Assembly: GCF_018854495.1 (NCBI RefSeq)
Contig: NZ_JABBDR010000208.1
Coordinates: 1 to 6,288 of the forward strand
Length of the DNA stretch: 6,288 nucleotides
Source: Acidithiobacillus ferruginosus
Lineage (GTDB): Bacteria; Pseudomonadota; Gammaproteobacteria; Acidithiobacillales; Acidithiobacillaceae
Direction: 5' to 3'
A program made the position numbers and the translations under genes. Of this stretch, positions 4,589 through 6,288 are shown in pieces; the first letter of the stretch is position 1; each line of letters begins with the position of its first letter. The notes under the pieces were generated by a model. That model saw only the letters and a program-made list of their open reading frames with translations, searched no databases and was not told where the DNA came from.

Positions 4589-6288
4589 ATGTTTGGAACT
4601 ATCATCCGCCATGTCGTCGGCAGCCGCAATGACCGACTGATCAAGAAAGCCCGTGCCATTGTGGCGCAGGTCAACGCCCTGGAAGACCGCTTCAAGGCCA
4701 TGGACGACGCGACCCTTGCTGCGCAGACCGCGATCTTCCGGGAGCGGGTGGCCCGGGGTGAACCCCTCGATGCCCTGTTGCCGGAAGCATTCGCCGTGGT
4801 GCGTGAGGTGACCCGGCGGGTAATGGGCATGCGCCAGTACGATGTGCAGATCATCGGTGGTTACATGCTCCATGAAGGTAAAATTGCGGAGATGCGTACT
4901 GGTGAGGGCAAGACCCTCGTTGCGACCTTGCCGGCCTACCTCAACGCCCTGCAGGGTAAGGGCGTGCATGTGGTGACAGTCAATGACTATCTGGCCAGCC
5001 GCGATGCCCAGTGGGTCGGCAAGATTCACCGTTTTCTGGGCCTGAGCGTGGGTACCATCATCTCGGACCTGTCCAGTGAGGAGCGCCGCGCCGCCTATGC
5101 GGCCGACATCACCTACGGTACCAATAACGAGTTCGGTTTCGATTATCTGCGGGATAACATGGCGTTTTCTCCGGCCGATCGGGTGCAGCGCGGTCTGCAC
5201 TACGCCATCATCGACGAGGTGGATTCCATCCTGATCGACGAGGCGCGTACTCCGCTCATCATCAGTGGTCCCACGGAAGAAAATACCGACCTTTACTACC
5301 GGGTGGACAAACTCGTCGGGAGCTTTGTCGCCGATGAGGACTATACGGTCGATGAAAAAGCCCGGCAGGTCATGCTTACGGAGGAGGGGATCGAAAAGGC
5401 GGAACGCCTGATGGCGGAGAGCGGTCTGCTGGTTGACGGCGACCTCTACGATCTGGCCAACGTCACCTTGGTCCATCACCTCAACCAGGCGTTGCGGGCC
5501 CACGTGATCTACCGGCGGGAGACGGATTATATCGTTCGCGACGGAGAGGTCTGCATCGTCGACGAATTCACCGGACGCATGATGTCCGGGCGGCGCTGGT
5601 CGGATGGCCTGCATCAGGCGGTGGAAGCCAAGGAAGGGGTGGCGGTCCAGAATGAGAACCAGACCCTGGCCTCCATCACCTTTCAGAATTATTTCCGCAT
5701 GTACGAAAAGCTGTCGGGCATGACCGGCACCGCTGACACAGAAGCGTTTGAACTGAATCAGATTTACGGCCTGGAAGTGGTGATCATACCGACTCACAGG
5801 CCGGTGAGCCGGACGGATTTCGCCGATCTTATCTACCGGACCAGTCAGGAGAAGTGGAAAGCGATCGTGGAAGATATCCGCGACTGTCAACGGCGCGGGC
5901 AGCCGGTACTGGTGGGTACCACCTCTATCGAACACAACGAGTTTCTGTCTCATCTGCTCAAGCAGGCGCGGGTTTCCCATGAAGTGCTGAACGCCAAACA
6001 GCATCAGCGCGAGGCGGAGATCGTTGCCCAGGCGGGCACGCCGGGGGCGGTGACCATCGCCACCAACATGGCGGGACGGGGTACCGACATCGTGCTGGGC
6101 GGCAATGTCGGCCATCAGGTGGATATGGTGCTGGCCAATCCGGATCTGGAAGAGGATGAAAAAACCCGGCGGATCGAGTCTCTCAAGAGCGGTTGGCAGG
6201 GGCTGCATGACGCGGCGATAGCGGCGGGCGGATTACATATCATCGGTACCGAACGTCATGAATCGCGGCGGATAGACAACCAGTTGCG
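4589..6288 (+). CDS. secA: Preprotein translocase ATPase SecA, N-terminal two-thirds
   Basis: The first 566 codons of SecA, cut by the right edge. SecA is the peripheral ATPase that drives unfolded preproteins through SecYEG. The N-terminus [16 protein letters not shown] aligns with E. coli. The Walker A MRTGEGKT spans residues 102-109 (K108, the E. coli number), and the Walker B/DEAD-type box [15 protein letters not shown] starts at 207 with D209 and E210. The preprotein cross-linking domain follows (about 220-370), then [39 protein letters not shown], and the second nucleotide-binding fold with [11 protein letters not shown] and [13 protein letters not shown] (493-505). The visible part ends at [14 protein letters not shown]; the QxxGRxGR arginine finger, scaffold, wing and C-terminal zinc tail lie outside. 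ATG 4589 is chosen from the E. coli alignment, since the ribosome site is weak. The upstream neighbour on the same strand is lpxC, 504 bp away across the opposite-strand DUF721 gene. Confidence 0.98.
   Translation, partial: MFGTIIRHVVGSRNDRLIKKARAIVAQVNALEDRFKAMDDATLAAQTAIFRERVARGEPLDALLPEAFAVVREVTRRVMGMRQYDVQIIGGYMLHEGKIAEMRTGEGKTLVATLPAYLNALQGKGVHVVTVNDYLASRDAQWVGKIHRFLGLSVGTIISDLSSEERRAAYAADITYGTNNEFGFDYLRDNMAFSPADRVQRGLHYAIIDEVDSILIDEARTPLIISGPTEENTDLYYRVDKLVGSFVADEDYTVDEKARQVMLTEEGIEKAERLMAESGLLVDGDLYDLANVTLVHHLNQALRAHVIYRRETDYIVRDGEVCIVDEFTGRMMSGRRWSDGLHQAVEAKEGVAVQNENQTLASITFQNYFRMYEKLSGMTGTADTEAFELNQIYGLEVVIIPTHRPVSRTDFADLIYRTSQEKWKAIVEDIRDCQRRGQPVLVGTTSIEHNEFLSHLLKQARVSHEVLNAKQHQREAEIVAQAGTPGAVTIATNMAGRGTDIVLGGNVGHQVDMVLANPDLEEDEKTRRIESLKSGWQGLHDAAIAAGGLHIIGTERHESRRIDNQL

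Noticed and set aside
4529..6208. A 559-codon open frame antisense to secA
   Set aside because: secA on the plus strand is unmistakable over the whole stretch. The antisense product is rich in His, Gly, Asp and Arg with no recognisable motif, which is typical of a mirror frame of a GC-rich gene.

Overview
The window looks like chromosomal housekeeping DNA from a GC-rich Gram-negative proteobacterium. LpxC commits the cell to lipid A synthesis, so an outer membrane is implied. LpxC, SecA and SspA all read like their gammaproteobacterial counterparts: catalytic residues fall within one position of E. coli numbering in LpxC, and at the same numbers in SecA (K108, D209, E210) and SspA (P84-H85-P86). 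The overall flavour suggests a deep-branching gammaproteobacterium or Acidithiobacillus-like organism. That placement is an inference from sequence character only.

Layout. The left half (1-2881) is a tight minus-strand gene run read right to left: sspA, then a long-chain acyl-CoA synthetase, then a cca-type tRNA nucleotidyltransferase cut by the left edge. The gaps between stop and start codons are 1 nt and 5 nt, so one transcript with translational coupling is likely. A 288-bp divergent intergenic region (2882-3169) holds candidate promoters for both directions, a 9-bp inverted repeat, and a 9-bp direct repeat over the best lpxC promoter. The right half carries lpxC (+), a DUF721/DciA-family gene (-) whose 3' end overlaps the 3' end of lpxC by 61 bp, and secA (+), which runs off the right edge.

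How the genes relate. LpxC (outer-membrane lipid A) and SecA (protein export) are envelope functions that are classic neighbours at the end of the division and cell-wall cluster. DUF721/DciA proteins lie between lpxC and secA in several gammaproteobacteria, which supports that call. Here, however, lpxC follows a divergent promoter region with sspA rather than ftsZ, and no secM-like gene precedes secA. SspA is an RNA-polymerase-associated stress regulator; its usual partner sspB does not follow it. Lipid activation and tRNA 3'-end maturation genes do instead.

I see no mobile element, CRISPR array, RNA gene, prophage or defence system. The points worth a second look are regulatory (the divergent sspA/lpxC control region) and architectural (the overlapping lpxC/DUF721 tails and the antisense placement of the DUF721 gene).
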